Origin: Roseateles sp.
GTDB taxonomy: Bacteria; Pseudomonadota; Gammaproteobacteria; Burkholderiales; Burkholderiaceae_C
NCBI GenBank assembly: GCA_016790285.1
Contig: JAEUPJ010000030.1
Span: forward strand, 62,001-126,000
Reading direction: 5' to 3'
DNA length: 64,000 nucleotides
Each line of letters starts with the position of its first letter. Positions within the stretch are counted from its first letter, which is position 1. Below are positions 1-9,530 of the stretch, piece after piece. The notes beneath the pieces were generated by a model. It did not search any database. It saw only the letters and a list, made by a program, of their open reading frames with translations, and was not told the DNA's origin. Made by a program: the position numbers and the translations under genes.

Positions 1-6
1 CGGCTC

Positions 7-2397
7 ATGAATGACAAGCCCCGCTCCGCTGCGTCCAGTTCTTCAGCCGCCGGCTCCCCACCCGCTTCACCCGCAGCGCGCCTCGCGCCCCGCCTCGGGC
101 GCTGGGCGATGTGGGCGCTCGGGCTGCTGGGGGGCGGCATCCTGGCCGTTGCGCTGCTGGTCGCCCTGGCCCTGGCCCTGGCCTACCCCAACCTGCCCGA
201 CATCAGCGGCCTGACCGACTACCGCCCCAAGCTCCCCATGCGGGTGTTGTCCAGCGACGGCGTGCTGCTGGGCGAATTCGGCGAGGAGCGGCGCAACTAC
301 CTGCCGATCCAGCAGATTCCCAAGGTGATGCAGGAGGCGGTCCTCGCCATCGAGGACGCGCGCTTCTACCAGCACGGCGGCGTCGACTACCTGGGCGTCA
401 TCCGCGCGGGCCTGGCCAACGTGGGCGAGTCCCGCAGCCAGGGCGCCTCCACCATCACCATGCAGGTGGCGCGCAACTTCTACCTGTCCACGGAGAAGAC
501 CTTCACCCGAAAGATCTACGAGATCCTGCTGGCGCTGAAGATCGAGTCAGCGCTGTCCAAGGAGAAGATCCTCGAGATCTACATGAACCAGATCTTCCTC
601 GGACACCGCGCGCACGGGTTTGCCGCGGCCAGCGAGATCTACTTCGGCAAGCCGCTGGACAAGGTCAGCATCGCCGAGGCCGCCATGCTTGCCGGCCTGC
701 CCAAGGCACCGTCGGCCTACAACCCCATCAACAACCCCAAGCGGGCGACGATCCGACAGCAGTACATCATCGAGCGAATGTACGAAACCGGCTACATCAC
801 CGAGGAGCAGCGCGACGCGGCCAAGGCCGAGAAGCTGCGCATCCGCCCGGTGCAGGAGTCGGCGTCGCATGCCGAGTTCGTCGCGGAGGCGGCGCGCCAG
901 CTGATCTTCAGCCAGTACGGCGACGAAGCCTACTCGCGCGGCCTGAACGTCTACCTGACCCTCAACAGCGCCGAGCAGAACAGCGCCTACCGCGCCCTGC
1001 GCCGCGGCATCCTCGACTACGAGAAGCGCCAGGTCTACCGCGGGCCGGAGGCCTACGCGGACCTGCCTGGGGACAACAAGGAGCTCGACGCCCGCATCGC
1101 CGAAGCGCTGGGGGACCACCCTGCCAACGACGAACTTCTGGCCGCGGTCGTGCTGGAGGCCGAGCCGAAGAAGGTCACGGCCGTGCTGCAAAGCGGCGAA
1201 GCCATCACCATCCTCGGTGAGGGCCTCAGGCCTGCGACGTCGGGGCTGTCCGAGAAGGGCAACCCCAAGACGCGCATCCGCCGCGGCGCCGTCATCCGCG
1301 TCGTCAAGGGGCCCAAGCAGAAGGACGGCGGAGAGTGGACGATCACCCAGCTGCCGGAGGTCGAAGGCGCCTTCGTGTCGATGGACCCGCGCAACGGCCA
1401 GGTGCGCGCCCTGGTCGGCGGCTTCGACTACGCCAAGAACAAGTTCAACCACGTGACCCAGGCCTGGCGCCAGCCGGGTTCGAGCTTCAAGCCGTTCATC
1501 TATTCCGCGGCGCTCGAAAAAGGCTTCACGCCGGCCACGGTCGTCAACGACGCGCCGCTGTTCTTCGATGCCGGCACCACCGGCAGCCAGCCGTGGGAGC
1601 CCAAGAACTACGACGGCAAGTTCGAAGGCCCGATGCCACTGCGCACGGCGCTGGCCAAGTCCAAGAACATGGTCTCCATCCGTGTGCTGCACTCCATTGG
1701 CGTGAAGTACGCGCAGGACTGGATCACCCGCTTCGGCTTTGAGGCCGAGAAGCACCCGGCCTACCTGACGATGGCGCTGGGCGCCGGCTCCGTCACGCCG
1801 ATGCAGATGGCGCAGGGCTACGCGGTCTTCGCCAATGGTGGCTTTCGCGTCAGCCCGCAGCTCATCGCCCGCATCACCGACAACAAGGGCCGCCAGCTCT
1901 ACGAGGCGGCGCCGGTCGCGCTCTCGGACGATGCCCGCGCCATCGAGCCGCGCAACGCCTTCCTGATGAGCAGCCTGCTGCAGGAAGTCACCCGCAGCGG
2001 CACGGCGGCGCGCGCGCAGGCCACCCTCAAGCGCCCCGACATCTACGGCAAGACCGGCACCACCAATGACTCCATGGACGCCTGGTTCGCCGGCTACCAG
2101 AAGGACCTGGTCGCCATCGTCTGGATCGGCTACGACCAGCCGCGCAAGCTCGGCGACCGCGAGACCGGCGGCGGCCTGAGCCTGCCGGTGTGGATCGAGT
2201 ACATGGGCTTCGCACTCAAGGGCAAGCCGGTGGACGAGATCACCGCGCCGGAAGGTGTCGTCAACGTGAATGGCGAGTGGTTCTACGAGGAATACAGCGC
2301 CGGCAGCGGCGTGCGCGAACTCGCCAACGACCCCAACGTGCCGGGCGCGGTGACCGAGGACGAGAAGAAGTCCATCCTGGACCTCTTCAAGCGCTAG
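7..2397 (+). CDS. mrcA: Penicillin-binding protein 1A, bifunctional peptidoglycan synthase
   Basis: This class A penicillin-binding protein (796 aa) polymerises lipid II into glycan strands and cross-links the peptides at the outer face of the inner membrane. A cytoplasmic N-terminus is followed by one membrane anchor at about residues 35-60. The GT51 transglycosylase domain carries the catalytic glutamate E116 in EDARFYQH and the QGASTITMQ motif. The transpeptidase domain has the nucleophile in SSFK (S492 to K495) and KTGTT from K682. Between the two domains is an OB-like insert typical of PBP1A. Length is normal for the family. The ATG at 7 begins a hydrophilic N-terminus. The gene ends 15 bases before the convergent cyaY. 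Confidence 0.96.
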   Translation: MNDKPRSAASSSSAAGSPPASPAARLAPRLGRWAMWALGLLGGGILAVALLVALALALAYPNLPDISGLTDYRPKLPMRVLSSDGVLLGEFGEERRNYLPIQQIPKVMQEAVLAIEDARFYQHGGVDYLGVIRAGLANVGESRSQGASTITMQVARNFYLSTEKTFTRKIYEILLALKIESALSKEKILEIYMNQIFLGHRAHGFAAASEIYFGKPLDKVSIAEAAMLAGLPKAPSAYNPINNPKRATIRQQYIIERMYETGYITEEQRDAAKAEKLRIRPVQESASHAEFVAEAARQLIFSQYGDEAYSRGLNVYLTLNSAEQNSAYRALRRGILDYEKRQVYRGPEAYADLPGDNKELDARIAEALGDHPANDELLAAVVLEAEPKKVTAVLQSGEAITILGEGLRPATSGLSEKGNPKTRIRRGAVIRVVKGPKQKDGGEWTITQLPEVEGAFVSMDPRNGQVRALVGGFDYAKNKFNHVTQAWRQPGSSFKPFIYSAALEKGFTPATVVNDAPLFFDAGTTGSQPWEPKNYDGKFEGPMPLRTALAKSKNMVSIRVLHSIGVKYAQDWITRFGFEAEKHPAYLTMALGAGSVTPMQMAQGYAVFANGGFRVSPQLIARITDNKGRQLYEAAPVALSDDARAIEPRNAFLMSSLLQEVTRSGTAARAQATLKRPDIYGKTGTTNDSMDAWFAGYQKDLVAIVWIGYDQPRKLGDRETGGGLSLPVWIEYMGFALKGKPVDEITAPEGVVNVNGEWFYEEYSAGSGVRELANDPNVPGAVTEDEKKSILDLFKR

Positions 2398-2412
2398 GGA
2401 TCGCCGGCTCGG

Positions 2413-2748
2413 TCAGGCGGCGGTGAAGGCCAGCGCCTGGCCCGCCTGCTCGCTGGCACTGCGCGAAAGGCGTGCGAGGAACTCCTGGCCCTCGCGGTCC
2501 ACCCACTGGGCACCATCCCACTTGAAGTGATAGCCGCCCGAACGCGCCGCCAGCCAGAGTTCCTGCAGCGGCGGCTGCGTGTTGATGATGATCTTGCTGC
2601 CGCCGGGCAGCGTCAGCTCCAGCAGCCCGCCGGTGCGGTGGGTGTCGATGTCCACGACGTCGGCCTCCAGCCAGCCGTCGATCTGCGCCTCGATGGCGTC
2701 GAGCAGTGCATGGGCCTTGGCGTGGTAGTCGGCGTCGGACAGAGACAT
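2413..2748 (-). CDS. cyaY: Frataxin-like iron-sulfur assembly protein CyaY
   Basis: CyaY (111 aa) is a small cytoplasmic acidic protein that binds iron and modulates IscS during iron-sulfur cluster assembly. The N-terminal helix is acidic (DADYHAKAHALLDAIEAQID). It is followed by the frataxin beta-sheet with GGLLELTLPGGSKIIINTQ and the conserved QELWLAARSGGYHF stretch with aromatic DGAQW. Length matches bacterial CyaY (about 105-110 aa). It is divergent from lptM, with only 11 bases between the two start codons, so their promoters must overlap the opposite coding regions or lie further upstream. This cyaY/lptM pairing beside a PBP1A gene is common in betaproteobacteria. Confidence 0.95.
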   Translation of the reverse strand: MSLSDADYHAKAHALLDAIEAQIDGWLEADVVDIDTHRTGGLLELTLPGGSKIIINTQPPLQELWLAARSGGYHFKWDGAQWVDREGQEFLARLSRSASEQAGQALAFTAA

Positions 2749-2759
2749 AAACTGGGCAG

Positions 2760-2915
2760 ATGAAGAAGACTGCCGTCAGTGTAGGTGGGCGCCTCGTCGC
2801 CCTGGCCATCACCCTTACCGCGCTTGCGGGTTGTGGGCAGAAGGGGCCGCTGTACACCCCCAAGCCTGCAGCGGCCGCCTCGGCCGCTTCTGCGGCGCCT
2901 GCACCGGGGCGCTGA
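2760..2915 (+). CDS. lptM: LPS-assembly lipoprotein LptM (YifL family)
   Basis: A 51-codon gene. It starts MKKTAVSVGG, has a hydrophobic signal segment, and then a lipobox LAGC followed at once by GQKGPLY, the hallmark of the LptM/YifL family. The mature part is a short Pro/Ala-rich tail. LptM is an outer-membrane lipoprotein that assists maturation of the LptD-LptE lipopolysaccharide translocon. In many betaproteobacteria lptM is followed by lysA (diaminopimelate decarboxylase). Here lysA is absent and the stop codon abuts the stop of a convergent ABC transporter gene. The lipobox and C-G-Q-K-G-P-L-Y run make the identification firm despite the small size. Confidence 0.88.
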   Translation: MKKTAVSVGGRLVALAITLTALAGCGQKGPLYTPKPAAAASAASAAPAPGR

Positions 2916-3914
2916 TCAGCCCGCCCTGCCCTCTTCCACCGCGTGGCAGGCCACGCGCACGCCCTTGATCTCCAGCAGCGCCGGGCGTTCCGCCTTGCAG
3001 CGCGCGTTGGCGAGCGGGCAGCGCGGGTGGAAGCTGCAGCCAGAAGGCGGGTTCAGCGGATTGGGCACCTCGCCCTGCACAGGCGTGCGAGCGCGGCCGC
3101 TCATGTGGATGTCGGGAATGGCATCCAGCAGCATGCGGGTGTAGGGGTGGCGCGGGCTGGCGAACAGCTCGGCCTTGTCGGCCACCTCGACGAGCCGGCC
3201 GAGGTACATCACGCCGACCTGATCAGCCACGTGGCGCACCACCGCCAGGTTGTGCGAGATGAACAGGTAGGTGAGGCCCCGCTCGCGCTGCAGGTCCTTC
3301 ATGATGTTGAGGACCTGGGCCTGCACGGACACGTCCAGCGCCGACGTGGGCTCGTCGCACACGAGGAACTCGGGCTGCGTGGCCAGTGCGCGCGCGATGG
3401 AGATGCGCTGGCGTTGCCCGCCCGAGAACTGGTGCGGGAACTTCTCCGCGTCCGCCGGGTTCAGGCCCACCGAGCTCAGCAGCTCGCCCACGCGCGCCTT
3501 CGCGTCGGCATCGGTCTTGACGAGGCCGTGCTCTCGCAGCGGTTCGGCGACGATGTCCAGCACCTTCCAGCGCGGGTTGAGCGACGCATACGGGTCCTGG
3601 AAGATCATCTGCATGCGCCGGCGCAGCTGCAGCGCGTTGGGGCCGGCGAGCGTGGTGGCGATGTCTTCGCCGTCGAACCGCACGCTGCCCCGCGTAGCGC
3701 CGTACAGCCCCACCAGCAGCCGCGCCACCGTGCTCTTGCCGCAACCGCTCTCGCCCACCAGGGCGAGCGTGCGGCCACGCTCGATGCCGAAGGAGACACC
3801 ATCGACCGCATGCACGAAGGCCTTGGGCTTGCGCTCGACGACCCGGTTCAACCAGGGCGGCGACACGTCGAAGACCTTGGCGAGGTCCAGCACTTCCACG
3901 AGAGGGGCGCTCAT
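2916..3914 (-). CDS. Dipeptide/oligopeptide ABC transporter ATP-binding protein (DppF/OppF type)
   Basis: One of two ATPases (332 aa) of a peptide-type ABC importer at the inner membrane. Walker A is GESGCGKST, the signature is [15 protein letters not shown], and Walker B ends [11 protein letters not shown]. The C-terminal oligopeptide/dipeptide-transporter domain has cysteines in [14 protein letters not shown]. The reading frame extends further upstream. I chose the ATG at 3914 because it overlaps the stop of the preceding ATPase gene (ATGA) and starts directly with [14 protein letters not shown]. It is the last gene of a four-gene operon, and its stop abuts the convergent lptM. Substrate (dipeptide, oligopeptide, nickel or another small molecule) cannot be told from the sequence. 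Confidence 0.93.
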   Translation of the reverse strand: MSAPLVEVLDLAKVFDVSPPWLNRVVERKPKAFVHAVDGVSFGIERGRTLALVGESGCGKSTVARLLVGLYGATRGSVRFDGEDIATTLAGPNALQLRRRMQMIFQDPYASLNPRWKVLDIVAEPLREHGLVKTDADAKARVGELLSSVGLNPADAEKFPHQFSGGQRQRISIARALATQPEFLVCDEPTSALDVSVQAQVLNIMKDLQRERGLTYLFISHNLAVVRHVADQVGVMYLGRLVEVADKAELFASPRHPYTRMLLDAIPDIHMSGRARTPVQGEVPNPLNPPSGCSFHPRCPLANARCKAERPALLEIKGVRVACHAVEEGRAG

Positions 3915-4891
3915 CGCACAGCCTCGGCGGTGACGGGGAACCAGCACGCCGCCTGCGTGGAGCCGGCGACGGCAAGGTCGGGCCGCTCGACACGGCAACG
4001 GTCGGCCACGCGGGGGCAGCGCGGGTTGAAGGCACACCCCGGCGGGATGGCGGTCAGGCGCGGCATGGCACCGTCGATCTGCAGCAGGCGTTCACGGTCT
4101 TCGTCTATGGCCGGGATGGAGCCCATCAGGCCGACGGTGTAGGGGTGGGCCGGGCGGTGGATGACGTCGGCCACCGGGCCGATCTCGGCCACGCGGCCCG
4201 CGTACATCACGGCGACGCGGTCGCAGGTCTCGGCAATGACGCCCATGTCGTGCGTGACGAGCATGACCGCCGCCCCCTGCTCGCGGCAGACCTTCTTGAG
4301 CAGCGCAATGATCTGCGCCTGGATGGAGACATCCAGTGCCGTGGTGGGCTCATCGGCCACGATGAGCTTGGGGTTGGCGGCGAGCGCCAGCGCGATGACC
4401 ACCCGCTGGCGCATGCCGCCCGAGAACTGGTGCGGGAAGTGGTCGACCCGCGCCTCGGGTGCCGGGATACCCGTGGACGCCAGCAGCTCGATGGCGCGCG
4501 TGCGCGCCTGGGCTGCCGACAGATCCAGGTGGGTGGTGATGGTCTCGGTGAGCTGCCGCCCCACGGTGTACAGCGGGTTCAGCGAGGTCAGCGGGTCCTG
4601 GAAGACGGCGCCGATCTCGCGGCCGCGGATGCGGCGCATCTCCTCGTACGGCAGGTTGTCGATGCGCCGGCCTGCGAGCTTGATCTCGCCCGCGGCAATG
4701 CGTCCCGGCGGGTCCAGCAGCCCGATGATGGCCGCCCCCGTGAGCGACTTCCCGGCACCGGATTCACCAACCACGCCAAGGATCTCGCCGGGCGCGATGG
4801 AGAAGGAGATGTCGTCCAGCGCCAGCAGCGTGCCGCGCCGCGTGGGGAACTCCACCCGCAGGTGGCTGACTTCAAGCAACGGGGCTGTCAT
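3911..4891 (-). CDS. Dipeptide/oligopeptide ABC transporter ATP-binding protein (DppD/OppD type)
   Basis: The second ATPase (326 aa) of the importer. Walker A is GESGAGKSL, the signature [15 protein letters not shown], Walker B ends [12 protein letters not shown], and the switch histidine is in VTHDMG. The C-terminal region has [14 protein letters not shown], the cysteine-rich motif of DppD/OppD proteins, which can bind an iron-sulfur cluster in some relatives. It overlaps the upstream permease stop and the downstream ATPase start by four bases on each side, so the genes are translationally coupled. The DppD and DppF proteins form a heterodimer that powers the DppB/DppC channel. Confidence 0.93.
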   Translation of the reverse strand: MTAPLLEVSHLRVEFPTRRGTLLALDDISFSIAPGEILGVVGESGAGKSLTGAAIIGLLDPPGRIAAGEIKLAGRRIDNLPYEEMRRIRGREIGAVFQDPLTSLNPLYTVGRQLTETITTHLDLSAAQARTRAIELLASTGIPAPEARVDHFPHQFSGGMRQRVVIALALAANPKLIVADEPTTALDVSIQAQIIALLKKVCREQGAAVMLVTHDMGVIAETCDRVAVMYAGRVAEIGPVADVIHRPAHPYTVGLMGSIPAIDEDRERLLQIDGAMPRLTAIPPGCAFNPRCPRVADRCRVERPDLAVAGSTQAACWFPVTAEAVR

Positions 4892-5832
4892 CGGAGTCGG
4901 GGGTTGAGGGCGTCACGCAGCCAGTCGCCCAGCAGGTTCACGCTGAGCGTGATGAGGATGAGCGTCAGGCTCGGCCAGGCGGTGATCCACCACTCGCCCG
5001 AGAAGAGATAGTCGTTGCCGTTGCGGATCAGCGTGCCGAGCGAGGGGCTGGTCGCGGGCACGCCGACACCCAGGAAGGACAGCGTAGCCTCGGTGATGAT
5101 GGCCGAGGCGATCTGGATGGTGGCCAGCACGAGCACGGGCCCGAGCACGTTGGGCAGCACGTGGCGCCGCATGATCCGAAAGCCGCTCACGCCGATGACG
5201 CGCGCAGCCTGCACATACTCCTTGTTGCGCTCCACCAGCGTGGAGCCGCGCACGGTGCGCGCGTACTGCACCCAGCCCGTGAGGGAAATGGCCAGCACCA
5301 GCACGACGAAAGCCAGCGCGTCAGGGGCATGCGGGAACAGGCTGCGGCCCACGCCGCTGATCATCAGCGCCACCAGGATGGACGGGAAGGACAGCATCAC
5401 ATCGCAGATGCGCATGATGAGGGCGTCGACCCGGCCACCAACGAAGCCGGCCAGCAGGCCGAGCGTGACCCCGATCAGGATCGACAGCACAACCGAGGCG
5501 ATGCCCACGAGCAGCGAAATGCGCGCGCCGTACATCAGCGCGGAGAGGATGTCGCGACCCTGGCCGTCGGTGCCCAGGAGGTACTTGGCGTCGCCGCCCG
5601 CCACCCAGGAGGGCGGCTTCAGGGAGTCCAGCAACTCCAGCGTGGCGAGGTCGAACGGGTTGTGCGGCGCGACGACCTCGGCGAACAGCGCGCAGACGAA
5701 GCACACCAGCGCAATGACGGCCGCCAGGATGGCGACCGGCGACGTGCGGAAGGAGTGCCAGACGTCGCCGTCGAAGAAGGCCTTGAGGGCCGACGACGAG
5801 GCGGTGGGATGGGGGTTGGCGTCGACAGCCAT
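4888..5832 (-). CDS. Dipeptide/oligopeptide ABC transporter permease (DppC/OppC type)
   Basis: An inner-membrane permease subunit (314 aa). The soluble N-terminus is followed by a first membrane helix around residues 32-52, a periplasmic segment with the DppC-typical run GTDGQGRDILSALMYGARIS, and five more helices. The EAA-type coupling loop to the ATPase is around NKEYVQAARVIGVSGFRIM. The C-terminus, ending in [14 protein letters not shown], is classical for the DppC family. It follows the DppB-type gene after three bases and overlaps the downstream ATPase gene by four. Confidence 0.94.
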   Translation of the reverse strand: MAVDANPHPTASSSALKAFFDGDVWHSFRTSPVAILAAVIALVCFVCALFAEVVAPHNPFDLATLELLDSLKPPSWVAGGDAKYLLGTDGQGRDILSALMYGARISLLVGIASVVLSILIGVTLGLLAGFVGGRVDALIMRICDVMLSFPSILVALMISGVGRSLFPHAPDALAFVVLVLAISLTGWVQYARTVRGSTLVERNKEYVQAARVIGVSGFRIMRRHVLPNVLGPVLVLATIQIASAIITEATLSFLGVGVPATSPSLGTLIRNGNDYLFSGEWWITAWPSLTLILITLSVNLLGDWLRDALNPRLR

Positions 5833-5835
5833 CGT

Positions 5836-6813
5836 TCAGTGCGCCTTGCCTTCGACGCGCAGGCGCGGGTCGACGGCGAAATAGAGCAGATCGACGCCGA
5901 GGTTGATGACGACGAAGATCAGCGAGATCAGGCACAGGTAGGCGGCCATCACGGGGATGTCGGCGAACTGCACGGCCTGGATGAACAGCAGCCCCATGCC
6001 GGGCCACTGGAAGACCTGCTCGGTGATGATGGCGAACGCGATCAACGAACCGAGCTGCAGGCCGGTGATGGTGATGACGGGCACGAGCGTGTTCTTGAGC
6101 GCATGGCCGAAGTAGACACTGCGGTCCGTCAGCCCGCGCGCGCGGGCGAATCGGATGTAGTCGGTGCGCAGCACCTCCAGCATCTCCGCCCGCACCAGCC
6201 GCATGATGAGCGTGAGCTGAAACGCCGACAGCGTGAAGGCCGGCAGGATCAGGTGCAGCAGGCCGTCACGCGTCAGCAGCCCGGATGTCCAGCTGCCCAG
6301 CGCGACCACCTCGCCGCGGCCGAAGCTCGGCAACCACTTCAGCTCGACGGCGAAGACCCAGATCAGCACGATGCCGATGACGAAGTTGGGCAGGCTCACG
6401 CCGAACAGCGTGCCGGTCATCAGCAACTGCGCACTGGCCTTGCCCCGCCGCAGGGCCGCATAGACGCCCAGCGGGATGCCCAGCCCCAGCGCGATCAAGC
6501 CCGCGACGAGGGCCAGCTCCAGCGTGGCAGGAAAGCGCTCGCCGATCAGGGACGACACCTTGCGGCCTTGGCGCAGGCTGATGCCGAACTCGCCCTGCGC
6601 CGCATTGGCGGCGAAGCGCGCGAACTGCACGGGGAAGGGCTGATCGAGACCGAGATCCTTGCGAAGCGCGATGCGCTGCTCCTCGGTGGCGTCCTGGCCC
6701 AACAGATTGGTAACGGGGTCGCCCACGTACTGGAACAGCATGAAGGCGATGAAGGCCACCGACAGCATGACAACCAGGGCCTGGACCAGGCGGCGAAGAA
6801 TGAAGACCAGCAT
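5836..6813 (-). CDS. Dipeptide/oligopeptide ABC transporter permease (DppB/OppB type)
   Basis: The first gene of the importer operon (325 aa). It opens with the DppB signature LRRLVQALVVMLSVAFIAF, then a periplasmic domain with EQRIALRKDLGLDQP, then five further helices. The coupling loop is YIRFARARGLTDRSVYFGHAL and the tail is YFAVDPRLR. In most Dpp/Opp operons a periplasmic binding-protein gene precedes dppB. Here the next upstream gene, 184 bases away on the same strand, is a porin. The substrate-binding protein must therefore be encoded elsewhere or borrowed from another system. Confidence 0.94.
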   Translation of the reverse strand: MLVFILRRLVQALVVMLSVAFIAFMLFQYVGDPVTNLLGQDATEEQRIALRKDLGLDQPFPVQFARFAANAAQGEFGISLRQGRKVSSLIGERFPATLELALVAGLIALGLGIPLGVYAALRRGKASAQLLMTGTLFGVSLPNFVIGIVLIWVFAVELKWLPSFGRGEVVALGSWTSGLLTRDGLLHLILPAFTLSAFQLTLIMRLVRAEMLEVLRTDYIRFARARGLTDRSVYFGHALKNTLVPVITITGLQLGSLIAFAIITEQVFQWPGMGLLFIQAVQFADIPVMAAYLCLISLIFVVINLGVDLLYFAVDPRLRVEGKAH

Positions 6814-6930
6814 GAAGACTCGGTGGCAGGCGCGTCATTGCGCCGCGCGAAGGCGCGATCATGGCGAAGCCTGAGCCTTGCAGACGCCAGGGAAAGCACC
6901 TAGCGCTGCACTGCAACAAAAGCACCAAAG

Positions 6931-6955
6931 AAAACGGGCCGCTGTCGCGGCCCGT
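6931..6955 (-). terminator. Rho-independent terminator of the first porin gene
   Basis: Perfect inverted repeat ACGGGCCGC-TGTC-GCGGCCCGT (9-bp stem, 4-base loop) about 40 bases past the stop of the porin at 6997-8202. Read on the minus strand it is followed by TTTTCTTTGG, a U-rich tract. It would end porin transcription before the downstream ABC transporter operon. Confidence 0.82.
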
Positions 6956-6996
6956 CAGGGTGTGGTCGGCGAGGCGCAGGGCGCCTCGCAGCGTCA

Positions 6997-8202
6997 TCAG
7001 AAGCGGTGACGCAGGCCCACCATGGCACCGCCGCGCTTGCTGGCGCCGTTGGTGAACAGCACTTCGCCGCTGACCTTGGTGTAGTCCATTTCCAGGTAGG
7101 CATCGGTACGCTTGGAGAAGGCGTAGTCGATGACGACGGCGAAGAAGTCAGCCTTGGACTTGACGTTGGCGTCGGTCGTGAAGCCCAGCGCTGCACGGAA
7201 CGGCACCGCCAGGTTTTGCACGGTGCCATAGTGCGTCTGCTCGGTCAGCCACACGTTGGCGCCGACGTTCAGCTGCGGCGTCAACTGGTAGGTCGCGCCG
7301 AACATGATCATGGTGCGCTTCTTGATGTCGGCCGAGTCCGTGTTGAACACGTTCGCACCCAGGATGCCGCTGGTGTAGGCACCCCGCGTGGTCAGCGCCA
7401 CGTTGGCCAGCGAGCCCGCGCCTGCCGAAGCGGCGAAGTTGGCGGCGCTGGTCTGGTTCAGCAGCGTGAAGGGATTGTCGAACTTGTTCTCGCCCCACGA
7501 AGCGTGCACGTACAGCGGACCGTCCGTGTAGGAAGCACCCAGCACCGTGGCCTTGATCTTCTTGCCGGTCTGCTCGGTGGCCTGCAGGTAGGCGCCACCC
7601 GCACCGAACTTGCCGTCGTTGTAGCGCACCAAGCCGCCGATGGTCTTGTTGGGCAGGGCCGCCGCAGCACCCGCCTGGCCTTCACCGGCGCTGACCTGGA
7701 CTTCGGCGTAGACGTTGCCGAACTGTGCCAGCCACTTCACCATGTTGTCCTGGCGAGCCGTCATGGCCATGCCGATTTCAGGCTTGTAGGCCTCGATGTA
7801 CGGCGAGTAGCGGAACGAGGCAAACGTCGACGTGTAGACGTCGAACAGGATGTTGTACTGACGACCCAGGCGGATCTGGCCGAACTCGCTGGACTGCAGG
7901 CCCACCCAGGCCTGACGCCAGAAGTCGGTGCCCGAGGAAGCGGCACCGGTGTCCGAATTCAGACGGTGCTCCATGTTCACGAGGGCCTTGAGGCCGCCAC
8001 CCATGTCTTCGGTGACGTTCACGCCAAGACGGCTTTGCGACATGCCGCCGGGGATCAGCTGCTTGGTGCTGGTGCCAGGGTTGGCGTTGCTGGTGTAGCG
8101 CGCGGCAGCGTCAACGATGCCGTACAGCGTGACGCTGGACTGGGCCCACGCGGCAGAGGTGCTGGCGGCCAGAACTGCAACAGCGAAAGTAGCTTTTTTC
8201 AT
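6997..8202 (-). CDS. General diffusion porin, Omp32/OmpC-like
   Basis: A trimeric 16-strand beta-barrel outer-membrane porin (401 aa) of the betaproteobacterial Gram-negative porin family. It has a signal peptide MKKATFAVAVLAASTSAAWA cut before QSSVTLYGIVDAAARY, the classic first strand. The constriction-loop region and repeated glycine/aromatic strands follow, and the protein ends in phenylalanine (GLRHRF), the BAM recognition end. The frame also opens at an upstream TTG. I chose the ATG at 8202 because a good ribosome-binding site, AGGAG, lies eight bases upstream. A terminator follows the gene. A second porin lies just upstream on the same strand. Confidence 0.94.
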   Translation of the reverse strand: MKKATFAVAVLAASTSAAWAQSSVTLYGIVDAAARYTSNANPGTSTKQLIPGGMSQSRLGVNVTEDMGGGLKALVNMEHRLNSDTGAASSGTDFWRQAWVGLQSSEFGQIRLGRQYNILFDVYTSTFASFRYSPYIEAYKPEIGMAMTARQDNMVKWLAQFGNVYAEVQVSAGEGQAGAAAALPNKTIGGLVRYNDGKFGAGGAYLQATEQTGKKIKATVLGASYTDGPLYVHASWGENKFDNPFTLLNQTSAANFAASAGAGSLANVALTTRGAYTSGILGANVFNTDSADIKKRTMIMFGATYQLTPQLNVGANVWLTEQTHYGTVQNLAVPFRAALGFTTDANVKSKADFFAVVIDYAFSKRTDAYLEMDYTKVSGEVLFTNGASKRGGAMVGLRHRF

Positions 8203-8317
8203 CAAGTCGTCTCCTGCGTAGTAATGTGAACCGCTTGATTCTCAGCGAAGCGCTGGCGCATAACGCGCGGCTTGTTGTGGATTGCCCACAGCGATTCCCC
8301 TGTCTCCGGAGAGACAA

Positions 8318-8344
8318 AGAAAAAGGCCGCACTCAGGCGGCCTT
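8318..8344 (-). terminator. Rho-independent terminator of the second porin gene
   Basis: Stem AAGGCCGC, loop ACTCAG, stem GCGGCCTT. On the minus strand this is followed by TTTTCTTTGTC. It lies about 35 bases past the stop of the porin at 8378-9400. A further small hairpin, TGTCTC-CGGA-GAGACA (8301-8316), lies just beyond it. Confidence 0.82.
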
Positions 8345-8377
8345 GGTGACGACGAGCGGCCGGGCAGCCGCCGGGCA

Positions 8378-9400
8378 TCAGAAGCTGTGACGGATACCGA
8401 CGTCGTAGCCCGTGGACTTCAGGCCGTTGGCCGTCGCCGCGGGCGCGCCGCCCAGAGCGAAACGGGTCGTGCCGTCGTTCTTGAGCTGGGCGTACGTGGT
8501 GTACAGCGCGGTGCGCTTGGACAGGTTGTAGATGTAGCCGAGGGCGAACAGCTTGGGCGTGCCGACGGTCGCGAAGCCCGCCTCGCCGGTGGTCTTGGCG
8601 GACGTGTACGAACCCCACAGGGAACCTTGGCCCAGCGGCGCGGTGGCCGACACGGTCCAGATGTCCTGCTTGCGGGAGAGGTACTTGGACTCGGTGTACG
8701 AGAACGACGGACGGATCACGCCGAAGTCGTAGGCGGCGCCGACCGAGGTCAACTTGAACTTGCCGTTGTCAGCAGCGTTGGACGTGCTGGCGTAGGTGCC
8801 GGACACGTGCAGCGGACCGGCCTTGTAGCCACCGCGGACCGACTGGCCCTTGTTGGTGCCCACGCCTTCGCCAGCGGAGACGTCCACGCCACCGTAGAAG
8901 CCGCCGAGGTTGCCCGGCAGCGAGTACGAAGCCAGGTTGTCAGCGCGGCCAAAGGACGTGCCGTTGCCGCTACCCAGGTTGCTGTAGACAGCGCTGACGC
9001 TGCCCAGGCCCGTGAACGACGTCGGGTCGAAGTCTTCAAGGTGCAGGCGCGACACGGTCTTGTTGCGGCCCAGGCGCACTTCACCGAAAGCACCAGCCAG
9101 GCTGACGGTGGCACGACGGCCCCAGAAGGCGCTGCCGCCACCGGCGACGCCGGTATCGGCGTCGACCTGCGACTCCAGCCAGAAGCCAGCCTTCAGGCCG
9201 CCACCGAGGTCCTCGGTACCGCGCACGCCGAAACGGCTGGTGTTCAGGCCGCCGGAATCCAGCTTCTTCACCGTGAGGCCGCCGGTCTTGACGTACTTCA
9301 TGTCAGCGTCGATGACGCCGAAGAGGGTGACGGACGATTGCGCGACGGCTGCGCCGCCGGTCAGGCCCAGAACGGCCAGGGCAATCAGAGCTTTTTTCAT
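8378..9400 (-). CDS. General diffusion porin, Gram-negative porin family
   Basis: A second porin of the same family (340 aa), about 60 residues shorter than its neighbour. The signal peptide MKKALIALAVLGLTGGAAVA precedes QSSVTLFGVIDADMKY. The ELGGGLKA-type segment appears as EDLGGGLKAGFWLESQVD, followed by GRRATVSLAGAFGEVRLGR. The C-terminus is GIRHSF with the terminal phenylalanine. AGGAG lies six bases before the ATG. The two porins have separate terminators, so they are separate transcription units. They may be expressed under different osmotic or nutrient conditions, but the sequence does not say which. Confidence 0.93.
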   Translation of the reverse strand: MKKALIALAVLGLTGGAAVAQSSVTLFGVIDADMKYVKTGGLTVKKLDSGGLNTSRFGVRGTEDLGGGLKAGFWLESQVDADTGVAGGGSAFWGRRATVSLAGAFGEVRLGRNKTVSRLHLEDFDPTSFTGLGSVSAVYSNLGSGNGTSFGRADNLASYSLPGNLGGFYGGVDVSAGEGVGTNKGQSVRGGYKAGPLHVSGTYASTSNAADNGKFKLTSVGAAYDFGVIRPSFSYTESKYLSRKQDIWTVSATAPLGQGSLWGSYTSAKTTGEAGFATVGTPKLFALGYIYNLSKRTALYTTYAQLKNDGTTRFALGGAPAATANGLKSTGYDVGIRHSF

Positions 9401-9530
9401 TCAATACTCCTAGGTATTCATCCGAGCCGGGGCTGGAAAGCGCAGCGACTCACCTCCTGTGAGGAAGTGCGCGTATTCCACCAGAGCCCGGGGGTGTCCG
9501 GGAATTCACGGATATGAAATTGTGTGTTGT

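Noticed and set aside
5161..6903. Plus-strand open frame of 580 codons opposite the ABC permeases
   Set aside because: It is antisense to dppB/dppC-type genes and its protein is a low-complexity His/Asp/Glu/Arg mixture.
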